A DNA stretch of 64,000 bases from Leptospiraceae bacterium (GCA_016711485.1 JADJSX010000031.1:182501-246500); one strand, 5' to 3'; shown: positions 25,574-37,900, counted from the first letter of the stretch. Made by a program: numbers and translations. Notes: generated from the letters alone by a model not told the origin.

Positions 25574-26938
25574 TCAGAAAATTTTTTCTAGTTCTCGAAC
25601 TGTTTCAATTCCTATAAGTTCGATTTTTGCATCTTTCAGATGAACTTCGTTTATATTCCCTTTTGGTAAAATTAAATGTTTAATTCCTATTCCCGCAAGT
25701 TCTTTTAATCGAATATTAATGTGGCTAACGGATCTTACCTCACCAGAAAGTCCGACTTCTCCTATAACTGCATAGCCTTGTTTGGCTGTTTTTTCTATGT
25801 AACTCGAAAGAATAGAAGTACAAATCGCTAAATCCAAGGAAGGCTCATCGATAGAAAGACCACCTGCTAAATTACAGAATATATCACATTCCACCATTTT
25901 GAGTCCCATGAATTTTTCGAGTACTGCCGCTAGCAGAACCAATCTTTTATTGTCTAAACCTTCAGCAGTTCTTCTCGCTTGGGAGTAAGAAGAGCGGCTA
26001 ACTAATGCTTGTACTTCTACAGAGAGTGCCCGACTTCCTTCCATTACTACAGATAGAATCGATCCGATTCTACTTTCGTGGTTGGTGGTTATGAATAAAT
26101 TATGTTTATCTTTGACCTCTGTAAGTCCATTTGCTCGCATTTCAAAAACTGCTATATCGCCTACCGCTCCAAATCGATTTTTGATTCCTCGAAGAAGTCT
26201 GTAATAATTTAGTTTGTCACTTTCGAAATATAATACAGTGTCAACGATATGTTCGAGTAACTTTGGTCCTGCAATACTACCTTCTTTTGTGATATGACCT
26301 ATTAAAAAAATCGGTATATTTGTTCTTTTTGCTGTTTCTAGTAGAATTTGAGAACATTCTCTAAGTTGCGTTACTGTTCCTGCTCCATTTGGAAGTGATT
26401 CTCTTGTTATCGTTTGGATCGAATCAATGAATGCGACACTAGGTTCTTCATTTTCTAGCATTGCTGCAATATTATCTGCATAGATTTCTGAAGATATGAA
26501 AATGTTTTTTGAATCAATTCCCATCCTTTTTGCGCGAAGGCTAATTTGGCCGGCTGATTCTTCTCCGGAAACGTAAAGGACTTTTTTGTTTTTCGAAAGA
26601 TTGCGAGACATTTCTAAGATTAATGTCGATTTGCCTACTCCGGGTTCGCCTCCAATCAATGTCATACTTCCAGGAACAATTCCCCCCCCTAATACATGGT
26701 CTAATTCTGAAAAACCGGTAGGTATACGTTTGTAATCCTCTTCGTTAATATCTGTAATTGGTTTCGGTTTTGTATACTTTTCAAGATTTATTTTTTTATT
26801 TGATTTGGTGAAACGTTCGGAATTAGAAATTTCTTCTACAACGGTATTCCACTCACCGCAAGATTCACATTTTCCTGCCCATCTTGAATAATCCTGTCCA
26901 CAGGATTGACAAATAAATAGTCGAACTGGTTTTTTCAA
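25574..26938 (-). CDS. radA: DNA repair protein RadA (Sms)
   Basis: 454 residues. An N-terminal zinc finger is formed by CQSCGQDYSRWAGKCESCGEW split over two CxxC pairs. The RecA-like ATPase core has Walker A GGEPGVGKST near residue 95 and the RadA-specific KNRFG motif near 250, and a C-terminal Lon-protease-like domain ends the protein (GLSIDEPSLDLAI, IGEVGLSGEVRSV). RadA is a branch-migrating helicase in recombinational repair. The start is TTG at 26938, overlapping the stop of the upstream RNase D gene, so translation is probably coupled. Confidence 0.97.
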   Translation of the reverse strand: MKKPVRLFICQSCGQDYSRWAGKCESCGEWNTVVEEISNSERFTKSNKKINLEKYTKPKPITDINEEDYKRIPTGFSELDHVLGGGIVPGSMTLIGGEPGVGKSTLILEMSRNLSKNKKVLYVSGEESAGQISLRAKRMGIDSKNIFISSEIYADNIAAMLENEEPSVAFIDSIQTITRESLPNGAGTVTQLRECSQILLETAKRTNIPIFLIGHITKEGSIAGPKLLEHIVDTVLYFESDKLNYYRLLRGIKNRFGAVGDIAVFEMRANGLTEVKDKHNLFITTNHESRIGSILSVVMEGSRALSVEVQALVSRSSYSQARRTAEGLDNKRLVLLAAVLEKFMGLKMVECDIFCNLAGGLSIDEPSLDLAICTSILSSYIEKTAKQGYAVIGEVGLSGEVRSVSHINIRLKELAGIGIKHLILPKGNINEVHLKDAKIELIGIETVRELEKIF

Positions 26939-27573
26939 TGTTCTAATATATCTTTAAGCTCTAGATAATCTAACTCAATTAACGTAGGCAAAAAAGTGAA
27001 ACATTTTTCTGCTAAGTCCAATCTTTTTTCTCGAATTAAAATTTCAGTAAGCTGATTTTCTAGAGAAATTAGATAACGTACATCTTCTGCGGCATATTCT
27101 AATTGTTCTTTGGAAAGATTTTTTTTCCCCCAATCACTGGATTGATTTTTTTTATCAATGTTTACATCAAAAAATTCTCGGATTAGTTCTTTTAGTCCGT
27201 GTCTATCTGTATAGGTTCTTCCTAGTTTACTTGCAATCTTTGTACAAAATACATTTTGTAGTTTAATTCCTAAGTGGGCCTTTAGAAAAACCATATCCAT
27301 CCTAGCAAAGTGGAAAATCTTAGTTATTTCTGGATTTTCAAATAGTTTTTGAAGTCGTGGGGCTTGTTTTTGATCTGGCAGAATCTGAATTAGGCTGAAT
27401 CGATTACTAGAATCACATAATTGGACGAGGCAGAGCCTATCTCTTCTCGGATTTAGTCCCATCATTTCACAGTCAATGGCTAGTTTTGTATCCTGGTTAT
27501 AGGCTTCGAAGAATTCCTCGTCTAAATCGGTTTGAAAAACTTTTGGTTTTGTAGTTGAATGTTTTTGCTGCAT
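26935..27573 (-). CDS. rnd: Ribonuclease D-type 3'-5' exonuclease (short form)
   Basis: 212 residues from ATG 27573; the frame opens further upstream, but those residues do not fit the family. It is a DEDDy exonuclease domain: LAIDCEMMGLNPRRD (Exo I, DxE), IFHFARMDMVFL (Exo II, with the aspartate), and LEYAAEDVRYLI (Exo III, YxxxD). It lacks the HRDC domains of E. coli RNase D, so it is the compact form. It would trim 3' ends of tRNA or other stable RNA. Overlaps radA and is divergent from the glycosidase gene. Confidence 0.9.
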   Translation of the reverse strand: MQQKHSTTKPKVFQTDLDEEFFEAYNQDTKLAIDCEMMGLNPRRDRLCLVQLCDSSNRFSLIQILPDQKQAPRLQKLFENPEITKIFHFARMDMVFLKAHLGIKLQNVFCTKIASKLGRTYTDRHGLKELIREFFDVNIDKKNQSSDWGKKNLSKEQLEYAAEDVRYLISLENQLTEILIREKRLDLAEKCFTFLPTLIELDYLELKDILEH

Positions 27574-27661
27574 AATTAGTAAATACGTAATGCTCTTTTT
27601 TATAGAATAAAAGTAGGATTTTAAACTCTTACTTTTTATAATACCATAATTACAGGACAAA

Positions 27662-29572
27662 ATGAATAAAGCCACTTTAAAATATAAAATTTTTAACAAA
27701 ATATTTTACTCAGAGTTTCGAAAACACTCAGAAAATAGATACTTAAGCCAAGATAATTTTTTTGAATTACGATTTACCCAGAAAAAGGATAAATCGGGTG
27801 TATCTGTTTATTCGGGGAGTTTGTCATGGATTGACCACCAAAGACCTTCCATTGGGCTTTTTATAATGGATTTAAAAATTGAACTTGGTGAAATCAGTTC
27901 CATTTCTAACTTAAAAGTATTACAACATGGGTACCAATCTTGGAGTTTTACTAGTACGTATTCCTCTGAAGAAAAAGACATTTCGCCTAAACTTTTGAAA
28001 TTTTTAAAATATGGGCAGGAAAATATATATTCAAATCATTCCGAAAAACTTGGAAATTTTATTAGTGAAGGTTTACTTCTTGTTCACTCCCAAACAGAAA
28101 ATAAAGGATTTTTTGTCGGGGTAAATGAAATTGGAAACCAGAATACAAAATTTGAAATTATTTGGGATAAACAGCGATTAGTCTCTCTTTCTATTGTTTA
28201 TGATTTTTATTGTACACCAGAATTTAAAATCAATGTACCGATTGAATTAACAGCAGTGAAATACGAACCTTTTTCTGATAAACATCCTGAAATCATTTTG
28301 GAAGAATTTGGTGAAGAGTTAGGAAAAAAATACAAAGTCAAACCATTTGTAGAAGATGTTCCGACGGGTTGGTGTTCGTGGTATTATTATTACACTAATA
28401 TTTCGGAAGCAATTATTCTATCTAACCTACACGAAATAAAAAATCGAAATTTGCCTATTGAATTTTTTCAAATAGATGATGGATATCAACATGAAATAGG
28501 GGATTGGACAATAGTAAATGATAAATTTCCACGAGGGGTTCGTTTTCTTGCTGAAGAAATTAGAAAACAAGATCTAAAGCCGGGTATATGGCTTGCCCCA
28601 TTTTTAATTCGAAAAAAGAGTTCTTTTTTTACTCTATACCCAGAAGCTATTTTAAAGGATAATAAGGGGAATCCTGTACCTGCGATTTGGAATCCACTTT
28701 GGGGTTTGGATTACACATATACTCTCGATGTAACACATCCTAAAGCAATAGAATTTTTGGAAACTCTATTTAAGACGTTTACCCGTGATTATGGTTATAA
28801 TTATTTGAAGTTAGATTTTTTATTTTCTGCATCCTTACCCGGTGTTCCATACAATAAACGATTGACTCCGTCTGAAAGATATAGACAAGCACTTGAACTC
28901 ATTCGTAAAGTAGTTGGAAAAAATACATTTTTACTTGGATGCGGGGCTCCTCTTATTCCTTCGATTGGAATTTTTGATGGAATGCGAATTGGATGTGATG
29001 TGACACCGTTCTGGTATCCACAATTTTCACGAAAACTTTTGAAAGATAAACATGCATTATCCACAGAGAAAGGATTGATCAATACGATTAACCGCAATTT
29101 TATGCATAGAAATTGGTGGCTAAATGATCCTGACTGTTTGATCGTAAGAAAAGAAAAAAATAAAATGAACTATGATCAGACTATTTTAATGGCTACGATT
29201 ATGGCAATGAGCGGTGGAATTTTACTTGTGAGTGATAATTTAGTCACCATTGAAAATGATAGAGTTGAGATTTTAGAAAAAGCATTGAAACTAAGTAAAC
29301 TTTGCCAAAGGAAAAAATCTATTCCCTTGGGAATGTTTGGAAATAGTTTTCCGCGTGGTTTTGTAAATCAAGCTGGATTTTTCGGAGTTTGGAATCCGAC
29401 CGAAGTAGATGAATGGATTGAATTAGATATCCCAATTAAATTAAAAGTTTCCGATACAGTTGATTACTGGACGGGAGAAAAAATTTATAGTTTAGAAATA
29501 GATAATACCTTAAAAAAAATAAAAGTAATGTTAAAACCATTTCAAGCAATTGTGATTGGATTTAAAAATTAG
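27662..29572 (+). CDS. GH36-type alpha-galactosidase
   Basis: 636 residues without a signal peptide, so cytoplasmic. An N-terminal beta-sandwich is followed from about residue 235 by a TIM barrel: GWCSWYYYYTNISE, FFQIDDGYQHEIGDW, LKPGIWLAPFLI, NYLKLDFLF near 381 with the likely nucleophile aspartate, and GMRIGCDVTPFWYP near 445 with the likely acid/base aspartate. A short C-terminal beta domain ends the protein. GH36 enzymes release terminal alpha-galactosides, though related activities exist. No sugar transporter is adjacent. Confidence 0.88.
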   Translation: MNKATLKYKIFNKIFYSEFRKHSENRYLSQDNFFELRFTQKKDKSGVSVYSGSLSWIDHQRPSIGLFIMDLKIELGEISSISNLKVLQHGYQSWSFTSTYSSEEKDISPKLLKFLKYGQENIYSNHSEKLGNFISEGLLLVHSQTENKGFFVGVNEIGNQNTKFEIIWDKQRLVSLSIVYDFYCTPEFKINVPIELTAVKYEPFSDKHPEIILEEFGEELGKKYKVKPFVEDVPTGWCSWYYYYTNISEAIILSNLHEIKNRNLPIEFFQIDDGYQHEIGDWTIVNDKFPRGVRFLAEEIRKQDLKPGIWLAPFLIRKKSSFFTLYPEAILKDNKGNPVPAIWNPLWGLDYTYTLDVTHPKAIEFLETLFKTFTRDYGYNYLKLDFLFSASLPGVPYNKRLTPSERYRQALELIRKVVGKNTFLLGCGAPLIPSIGIFDGMRIGCDVTPFWYPQFSRKLLKDKHALSTEKGLINTINRNFMHRNWWLNDPDCLIVRKEKNKMNYDQTILMATIMAMSGGILLVSDNLVTIENDRVEILEKALKLSKLCQRKKSIPLGMFGNSFPRGFVNQAGFFGVWNPTEVDEWIELDIPIKLKVSDTVDYWTGEKIYSLEIDNTLKKIKVMLKPFQAIVIGFKN

Positions 29573-29630
29573 ATTGCAGATTATTATATTTTAGAGTTAT
29601 TGTGTTCAAAATGATTTTTAGGAGACTATT

Positions 29631-30107
29631 ATGAAACTTTCCCTTTCGATATTACTTACGAGTATATTTTTTGTAGCCAATTGCCAGATTCTGGATTCAC
29701 TTGGATCTATTTCTACTTCCATAAACGGAGTATCAACTTCTTCCAATTCCATTTCCAAATTGTCAGATTCTGTACAAAGTATTTCAGGATCTTTACAGTC
29801 TATTAGTGGTTCTAGCTCTGGCGGAGGAAAAAAGGAAGCACAATTGTATCGAATGGACATTAGAGATTTGACAGCAATTTATTATAAAAATGGATTTAAC
29901 GAGGATTATAATTCTGATTTAGCAGAGTTAGCTCAAAAAAATGGAATTTTGAACTGGGAATCCGACCCAACTACTTATCGTGGTATCGGGGAAGGACTAA
30001 AGAAAGCGAATGTAAACTCTTACGAATTTAAAACATTCTTAAATCAAATCGACCCAAAGAAAAAAGAACTTCGCACCTATCTTAGTGAAGGATATCAATC
30101 CCTTTAA
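29631..30107 (+). CDS. Putative serine-rich lipoprotein
   Basis: 158 residues. The lipoprotein signal is MKLSLSILLTSIFFVANC, with the lipobox VANC and cysteine 18. A 50-residue serine-rich low-complexity stretch follows (repeats of SISTS, SISGS, SVQSISG) ending in SSSGGGKK, a flexible tether. The C-terminal ~90 residues form a compact helical domain (LYRMDIRDLTAIYYKNGF, GIGEGLKKANV, FKTFLNQIDPKKKEL). AGGAG precedes the ATG. Common in style to leptospiral surface lipoproteins; no known function. Confidence 0.78.
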   Translation: MKLSLSILLTSIFFVANCQILDSLGSISTSINGVSTSSNSISKLSDSVQSISGSLQSISGSSSGGGKKEAQLYRMDIRDLTAIYYKNGFNEDYNSDLAELAQKNGILNWESDPTTYRGIGEGLKKANVNSYEFKTFLNQIDPKKKELRTYLSEGYQSL

Positions 30108-30129
30108 TATAAATGGGATTGATTCGAAT

Positions 30130-30185
30130 CTCTAGGAGCATCTGAATAGTAGTCTATTTAAGGCTCTTAGAGTTTGAGTTTTTTT
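30130..30185 (+). terminator. Probable terminator after the 29631 lipoprotein gene
   Basis: CTCTAGGAGC (30130-30139) pairs with GCTCTTAGAG (30163-30172) with one mismatch; a 7-T run ends at 30185. The rest of the gap to 30463 shows no gene, only A/T-rich sequence leading to the next start. Confidence 0.55.
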
Positions 30186-30463
30186 CTAGGAAAACAAGAA
30201 GTTTCTCACAAATAACATTCAGGGAAGAATTTCCGAAAAATTGAGCCCTTTGCGAATTCTTTGTGAGATTTATGTTAAAAAGATGGAATTATCCCCCGCC
30301 CAAGATTTTGAATTGAACAAAAAAAGACTAAAAATGTATAAAAATTAGCATTTTTAATGAGAAGGAAGTCATTTCTCAAAAATGCTTGCTTTTTTCCTCA
30401 TGTATTGCATAATGTAGTAAAAAAATTCTATTTAAATGAAAAAAAACGTTCGAGGATACTATT

Positions 30464-31177
30464 ATGATGACTACAGGGATAAATTCTCAAAATCAAAGTC
30501 AATTGTACTCTCAAAAGCCGAGAGAAAATGACACTATTTATTATGTTGGACATGGGCTTCTAGAGAAGTCTCCATCTAGTACCTCTGCCTTACATGTAAT
30601 TTCTCATGAGTTAGACCATGTTGCCGAGTTTAAGTCGCAGGCGATTCGAGATCGAGCGGAAATTCGTAGTCTTGATATTAAGATTGATTATGAATACAGA
30701 AATGGTAAACTCGTCGCGGTTGGGGGAGAAACCTCCGTTACAACAGCTGAACCCATAAAAGAATCCAACCAAACGTCCAAAAGAGCTTTTCCCGCACTAA
30801 GAGAAGACACGATTGATATTAATAGCCTTAAAAAAGTTGAGTTGCCTAGTGATGGACTCAATATGCAAGAAAGTAAGTTGAAAGAGAAATTAGAGCAAAT
30901 TGAAACAGAAATTGATCTTTCGCTGAAAAAAACTTTTTATAGCAATCCTAATTTTAAGACGGCAGCTGATATTAAAGATGCAGCGCGTGAACAGGAATTA
31001 CGAGAAACTAAAAGTCGCATCAGTCTTCAGTTGGATGAATTGCGTAATAAAGAGATTGTAGAAAAATCCAGATCTTTTATGACAAAGATCAAAGAATTAC
31101 AAAATAACTTTCGTGATTCTTTGGTGAAACTTGGTCTTATGCAAGGAACCGGAAGAACTTTAGACACTCTCGCTTAG
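30464..31177 (+). CDS. Putative metallopeptidase-like protein (HExxH)
   Basis: 237 residues, cytoplasmic by appearance. Residues ~38-55 hold SALHVISHELDHVAEFKSQA, with an HELDH zinc-binding motif of the HExxH type, as in the SprA-related/CJM1_0395 metalloprotease family (from memory, not searched). A short beta-strand region follows (EIRSLDIKIDYEYRNGKLVA), then a long charged coiled-coil region with KLKEKLEQIETEIDLSLKK and QELRETKSRISLQLDELRN. An upstream GAGGA sits near the ATG. The protein may cleave or bind a flagellar or envelope substrate, but this is not shown. Confidence 0.65.
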   Translation: MMTTGINSQNQSQLYSQKPRENDTIYYVGHGLLEKSPSSTSALHVISHELDHVAEFKSQAIRDRAEIRSLDIKIDYEYRNGKLVAVGGETSVTTAEPIKESNQTSKRAFPALREDTIDINSLKKVELPSDGLNMQESKLKEKLEQIETEIDLSLKKTFYSNPNFKTAADIKDAAREQELRETKSRISLQLDELRNKEIVEKSRSFMTKIKELQNNFRDSLVKLGLMQGTGRTLDTLA

Positions 31178-31212
31178 AGCTTGTTATAAAAGACCTTCTC
31201 CTATTAATAGTT

Positions 31213-31249
31213 GTCTATCTCAAAATGCTTTAATATTCTTGAGATAGAC
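31213..31249. terminator. Bidirectional terminator hairpin between the HExxH gene and engB
   Basis: A perfect 11-bp stem (GTCTATCTCAA/TTGAGATAGAC) lies between convergent genes and touches the engB stop. Confidence 0.7.
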
Positions 31250-31848
31250 TATCCTAATTCTAAAAATAAATTTCTCATTTCTAAAATTCCAGTTTTAGTC
31301 TTTGTTGAAGAAGAAAAAATGATTAGTTCTGGAAATTCTCCTTCTAGAAATTTAGTTTCTTTTTTGAGTCTTGCTTTTTCTTTTTGATTTAATTTGTCTG
31401 TTTTAGTTCTGACCAAGATAGGTTTTATTCCTTTTTCAAATGCCAATTCTATTAGATTTTTTTCTTCTTCTGGAAGGTTTCTGGCACTGTCACACAATAC
31501 AAATATCATTTTAAGAGTTTGAACATGATTCAAATACCCATTGATAATGTCTATTAAATCGTCTCTTGTTTGGTTAGATGCTTTTGCATATCCAAAACCA
31601 GGAAGATCTACTAAAAAAAAATGATTGTTCAGAAGGAAATAGTTAATAAGTCGGGTTTTACCGGGAGTAGCTGATACACGCGCAATTTCCTTTCTCTCTA
31701 AAATAGCATTGAGTAAACTTGATTTACCTGCATTGGATCTACCACAAAATGCAATTTGTGGCATGGTTGGGCTTTCGGGAATTTTTTTCCAGTCTGCATG
31801 GGAAGAGTGAAAAGAAGTTGATTCAATAATAAAATTTCCTGTTCGCAT
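31249..31848 (-). CDS. engB: Ribosome biogenesis GTP-binding protein EngB (YsxC/YihA)
   Basis: 199 residues from ATG 31848, which has TTAGGA upstream; an 11-codon longer frame from 31881 is less likely. TRAFAC GTPase motifs: G1 CGRSNAGKSSLLNAIL, G2 threonine in SATPGKTRLINYF, G3 DLPGFGYA, G4 RTKTDKLN and G5 near SSSTKTG. EngB supports 50S subunit assembly and is generally essential. Single gene, convergent with the HExxH gene. Confidence 0.95.
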   Translation of the reverse strand: MRTGNFIIESTSFHSSHADWKKIPESPTMPQIAFCGRSNAGKSSLLNAILERKEIARVSATPGKTRLINYFLLNNHFFLVDLPGFGYAKASNQTRDDLIDIINGYLNHVQTLKMIFVLCDSARNLPEEEKNLIELAFEKGIKPILVRTKTDKLNQKEKARLKKETKFLEGEFPELIIFSSSTKTKTGILEMRNLFLELG

Positions 31849-31988
31849 AATTAATCCTAAGAGGCTAGCTTGGTATACCATAGATTGAAATCAATCTTTA
31901 AATTATCGAATTCCGAAATTGAATACGAAGAGAAGATTTTTCATCGCCTAAAAAACGGATACTATTCCAGTTCCCGCATTATTAATTA

Positions 31989-34900
31989 CTATGGACAAAC
32001 AGTTCCTCCAGCAAGTGGAATTCCATATTTGGCAGAAAGATAGCAACTTACAGTCAATCTGTCTCCAACGGGTAAAGTCGCATTGAAGTATAAAAATTCA
32101 CCAACAGTGCCGTTAAAACCATCCCCTACAAAACTAGGTCTTCCGAAGTAGAGTGCACTCGAACAATTGTAGCCTGGAGTTGTATTTACAATGCCAGAGA
32201 CATTGAAATTATTTTTATACATAGCACCTGTTGTTCCATTATGATTTAGAGCAAAGATCATATTTGGATCTATACTAACAGATGAATTAAAGTCAGTTGA
32301 ACTAGCTATTTTTTGGTTGTTTTCCACTTCATTAAACAACGAGAATTCGTTTGACCCGTTATAATAGAGTAACTTGGTTCCATGATGAAGTAAAACTTTA
32401 TGAGTTCCTCCTCCTACAGAATTATTCATAACTCCAATGATTGTGTTATTTAAAGATCCAATATCAATTGAGCAAGGTCTCGTTAAATATTTATTGCTAA
32501 TGAATTGAACTACCGGTTTGCCATTAATTCCCGAACTTAAATAAGTTGGTTGATCCGCGCCAGTTCCCTGTGAAATATCTAAACCATTGCCAGCACTATC
32601 CTTCCAAAGAGAAACGTTAGTCGTTGACGTACTAAGACTATCTGCCTGTAAATGCATTTTTAAACTACTAGCTCCAATTGAACTGTTCCAGGAAGAAACT
32701 TGAATCGGGTGATAACCGGATAAAGCTTTTATTTCACCAGGAGTAAGCACACGGTTATAGACTCGCATGTCGTCTATCGATCCAGCGAATTCTCGAGTAT
32801 TCAGATAAGAACCCATTGATAAAAATCCATCGCTGACTGTATTTAATACCTGACCGGCTGATGCGATCTGTCTTCCATTTACGTAAACTTGTCCGATTGT
32901 GCCATTATTTGTTGCACAAGCATGATGCCAGACATAGTCCAGAATTGTAACATTTGCATTTACATCCGCACCTTGTCCCCATAAGCGAACTAGGTTTTCT
33001 GATTGCAGCCAAACAGCAATTACTTCCAAGCCTGCTCCTTGATTTCCATAACCAAAAGGAACTGGAGAAAATGATCCGGGCTCAGTTCTAAACCATAAAC
33101 ACAATGTCCGCGGACTTGCACCCATTGGTGCATATGTGTCGGGTGCAGTAATTTTATTTCCGAGGGTTATAGGCATTTTATAAGCACTTGCAGAATTACC
33201 AAATCTATCCGAAGTAGGAGTAACGGTTCCACTTATACTTCCGTCGCTTCCAAATCCACTTACATCCTTTGTATCTCCTTGAAAATCATACCGTGCCACA
33301 AGACCTTCCGGTACTTGAACTGCTAATTCTCGGACTTGAGTGACGGATAACGCATTATTATAAATTCGAACATCGTCTATCTTTCCTGGAAATGTACTTG
33401 CACTGTTCACGTTTGACCCTACTCGAAAGACACCAGATGCAGTAGTCGTCGCCGTTCCGAAGGTCTGACTTCCAAGTGATTTACCGTCATAAGTTACTAC
33501 TACATTTGTTCCATCAAACATGGCGCAAATATGTTGCCAATCGTTTATACGAAACGGTTTTTCTAAGGTGAAATTGGCTCCGGGTGCAGTCCAATTCCAA
33601 ACTTGGATGGTGTTTGCAGTGTAAGCGGATATACCAAATGCATTGTTAGGAGATCCTACCCCGTAGGAAACAATAACACTGTTACTTGGTGTTTGATCTG
33701 GTTTGATCCATGCACAAATTGTGCGAGGGCTTGTGTTAAGAGGAAGTCCGAGTGTAGTGGCATTTAAGTATTGTCCTGAATTCATTGAAAAACTGTACGC
33801 GCTATTTGTGTCTCCATCTTTTCCAATGATACCGGAAGAAGTGGCGGCTCCTGTAATTGCAAGAGTTTTGTTTAAAGGACCTGCATCAATTAAGCTGCCG
33901 TTGTTAAAACTATAATGTCCAACAAGGCCGGTTGCACCCACATTGTAAGATACTCCCACTTGCGCCGAATTGGCATTTTGCGCTAGTTCGTTGATTTCTC
34001 CGTCATTTAAGACACGAGTATATACGCGAGCTTCTGCAATCGCACCGCTAAAAAATTGATTCAGACTAGGTAGTCCCCCTACACTAATATTTCCAGAAGG
34101 TGTAATAGGTGCCGCGATTGATTCCGAACAAATATGTTTTCCATTGATATACATTTTCCAATTTCCTGCTGAACTAGAAGTTGCAGTAATATGCGTCCAA
34201 ATATTTGTGGGAAGGGTAAACTGACAATTAACACCCCAAGCAGAATTTTGTTGTAAGATGGTTAATTTATTTCCAATTGAATTTCGTAACAATAGACTGT
34301 ACCCGTTCGACAATCCACCTACGGCTAATATCTGTTGTTCGTTTCCTGTACCGGCACCATTCCATTTTACCCATGCTGCGAGTGATACATTCGTTATGTT
34401 TACAGTTGGAGAGGTAGGATTGGATAGATAGCTACCGCTCACAAAGTTGTAAGCTCCATTTGCTTCATTAAATCTTCCTGTGGTTAATGTCGCCGACCCG
34501 CTTATGGTTAAATGATTAGTACCCGCATTGTCAATTGGTATTTTATTTAACGGATAATAAGCAATTAAACCTTCATTGATAACTTTTCTAACTCCATGTA
34601 ATTGGGTAACAAATAAAGCTTTTCCTGCAGTATATATGTAGGACGGGGAAGTTAAAGAGCCTTGAATTCCTACTCCATTGACGGATACTCCACTTCCGTT
34701 TCCGACTATAGTCCATACTTTTTTGGGTACAATTTCAATTTGTCGAATATAATTTGTCCCGTTATCTGCTACGTAAAGAAATGTACCGTCATGCGTAATA
34801 CTACTCGGACTACTAAATTTTGCACTCGTTCCAATTGCATCGACATTTTCGGAGGCTCCCGTGGTACCAGCAAAAACGGATTGGCCTCCTCCAGATGTAT

Positions 34901-37900
34901 CGATTTGTAAGATTGTATGTGAACCTTTATTGGCCACATATAGAAATGTTCCGAGCAGTGTAATTCCTTCCGGAGAATTTAAAAATCCACCGCTAGAAAG
35001 GGTCGTAACTTCTTTTGTGTTCAAATCTAGTTTTCTAATTCTATTTCCTCCGGCTTCGGCAATATATAAAATATTTCCTTCTAATGCTAAGCCTGCCGGC
35101 TGATCAAACTTTGCCGCAGTTCCGAAACCATCCAAATATCCTGCTACTGGATTAATTGCTGTATTATCTCCGGCTATTGTTTCTGTTAATCCAGTAGAAA
35201 TTAGAATTCTTTTGATTCTATTGCCCCCTGTCCCGGAGGCAGATTCAGAAACGTATAAATATGTACCGTCAGTCGCGATACCTCTCGGAAAACTTAGAGA
35301 TGAAATTAAACCGGTTCCATTACTATTTCCTGCGGAGCCATTTCCAGCTATGGTTGTAACTAGGCCGCTAGAATCGACTTTTCGGATTTTATGGTTACCC
35401 GAATCAGATACGTACAGGTTTATAGTATCTGATATCACTCCGGCAGGATTATTAAATCTAGCCAAAATACCTATCGCATCATTATCCCCGGATAATAGAC
35501 TTCCAACGGCTTCATTGATATTACCTTGGTATAAATGAAAACCGTTAGCCGATAAAGGTAAACCTTGTATTCCTGTTCCATTGGAAAAGCCATATACACA
35601 ATTTACATCGACTGTGATGTCTGAAGCCCCTGCTATTCCGCTTAAATTTGCTCCTGAATCAATTAATGTACAGATTTGCCCAATTGGTTGGCTAGTTATT
35701 AATACATTAAATGGAGAACCGGGCGCAATATCAGCTATCGTTTGATAGGATGTTGATGTTCCGCCTGCCGTTACATTGACTGAAGAAGTTCCATTTGAAA
35801 TAGTGAGACCTGTTCCAAGAGCAATTCCTGAAGTAACAGTACCAATTACTTTATTATTTGGTGCTGTTGTAAATGTAGATGTAAATGCATTCATAGTAAT
35901 TCCATTTATATCAGCCATATTACTAATGGCTACTGTATGAGATTGAAGTGCGGTAAGAGTGGCACTAGGATCAAACTGTGTTTGTATTAAGGAGATTGTC
36001 GAAACTGTACCGGCTACTGCTGCTGCCTCGGTAAGCGTAAAGTTTGCTCCCACAAAAGTAGCGGTATTCATGTCTTCGCTAAAGGTAACGTCTACATTAG
36101 CTGTCAGTAATACAGAAGTAGCCCCGTCAGTTGGAGTAATAGATACTACAACTGGTTTTGCTGTATCTGCTTCGGTTACGCTTGCTGTAAATATTTGTAA
36201 TAGGTTTCCTACCGCTCCGGATAATCCAGGAGTAGCGGTTGTGGTTAAATCAGGTTTAGCCCCAGTGTCAAAACTGCCTTCATTAAATTTTAGATAGAGA
36301 ATCGAATCATCTATCGTATCAATAATTGAACATGCTGTAGAAACGGAAGTTCCATGATCTAAGGTTACTCCTGAGTAACCGGCAATCAACCAATTAGTGG
36401 TTACTGTTCCAACACTATCTAGCGAATATCCTGGAAATGTACTATCAGTAACGGCATTAGTAAAACTGAGTTTGTAATGGTCAATCCTTCCATTGGCATC
36501 GCAGTCAAGAGTTTCTGCCGAAAGGATTCCAATATCATTATCAGTAATGGTTACTGTTTGCGTAGCACCACCGCTAATGCTGGAATTTATAGGAGCGGAG
36601 AAGGTAATGGTAAATGTTTCATCGCCTTCGTAGATGGTATCATCAGTTATTGGAATATTAAAATTAGCCGTAGTAGCACCAGCCGGAATAGTGAAAGTTT
36701 GTGTTACTTGTGCCGTGTAATCCGAGCCTGCGGTTGCTGATCCATTTGCTGTATTTAGAGTAACACTAGAATCTAATCCTGATATTGCTGATAGAGTAGC
36801 GCTTAAAGAGTAGTTGCCTACAGCTTCCCCGAAGCTAATTGTAGTTCCGGAAGTAAAGGAAATAGTTGGGGCTGTTTCGTCATTTGTAATGGTAGCTGTA
36901 TGTGTTAACGTACCTGAAGCGGTGGCATTTGTAGGAGTTCCCATATCTATTACAACTGTTTCATCTGCTTCGTAGAGGGTTTCATTTACAATATTAATTG
37001 TAATCGTAGCTGTTGTGGAACCAGCTGGAATGTTTAAAGGAGAAGCAGTAATGGAATAATCTGTTCCGCCTCCTATTGCGGTTGATGTCCCGTTTATAGT
37101 GAAAGGAATATCTACACTAAGCCCACTGGCGGCACTTAGCTGTGCGGTTACTGTCATTGTACCGGCGTTTTCTGCTACAGATTGCGAAACTGCTGTAAAT
37201 TGAACTGTCGGAATTGGGTCATCGTCTGTAATTAAATAAGTATGGTTTGTATTTCCGCCCAATGTTGCGCTAGAGGGATTTGAGATTGTAATGATTATTG
37301 TTTCATTTATTTCATCTAAAGCATCGTTGTTGATAGTCAATGCAATATTTTGAGAAGTAACGCCAGTAGTAAAGGTAAGAGTTCCATTTGCTAAAGTAAA
37401 ATCTGCAGCAGTAGCAGTTCCACCTGTTACCGCATAATCAACCGTAACCGTTGTGCCATAGGCAGCTGAAAGACTCACAGGAACATTCACGGAAGTAGTT
37501 GATTCTAAATTACTACTTGTAGTTGTATCAAAAGCTACGGTCGGTGGATCATCATCGGTAATCGTATATGTATGAACTGTATTTCCACCTAGTGTAGAAT
37601 TAGTGGGATTACTAATTGTTACAATAACGGATTCATTTATTTCTGTTAAGGAGTCATTTGCGACTGTGAATGAAATGTTTTGAGAAGCTGTACCTGCGGC
37701 AAACGTCAATGTTCCACTATTAAGTGTAAAATCCGTACCAGAGCCAGTCGCTGTTCCTCCAGTTACCGCATAATCAACGGTAACCGTTTGACCAGATACT
37801 AAAGATAAACTTACTGGAATTGTTACCGCGGTAGTAGATTCTAAATTTGTGCTACTGGCAGTATTGAATGCAATTGTAGGAATTGGATCATCGTTCGTAA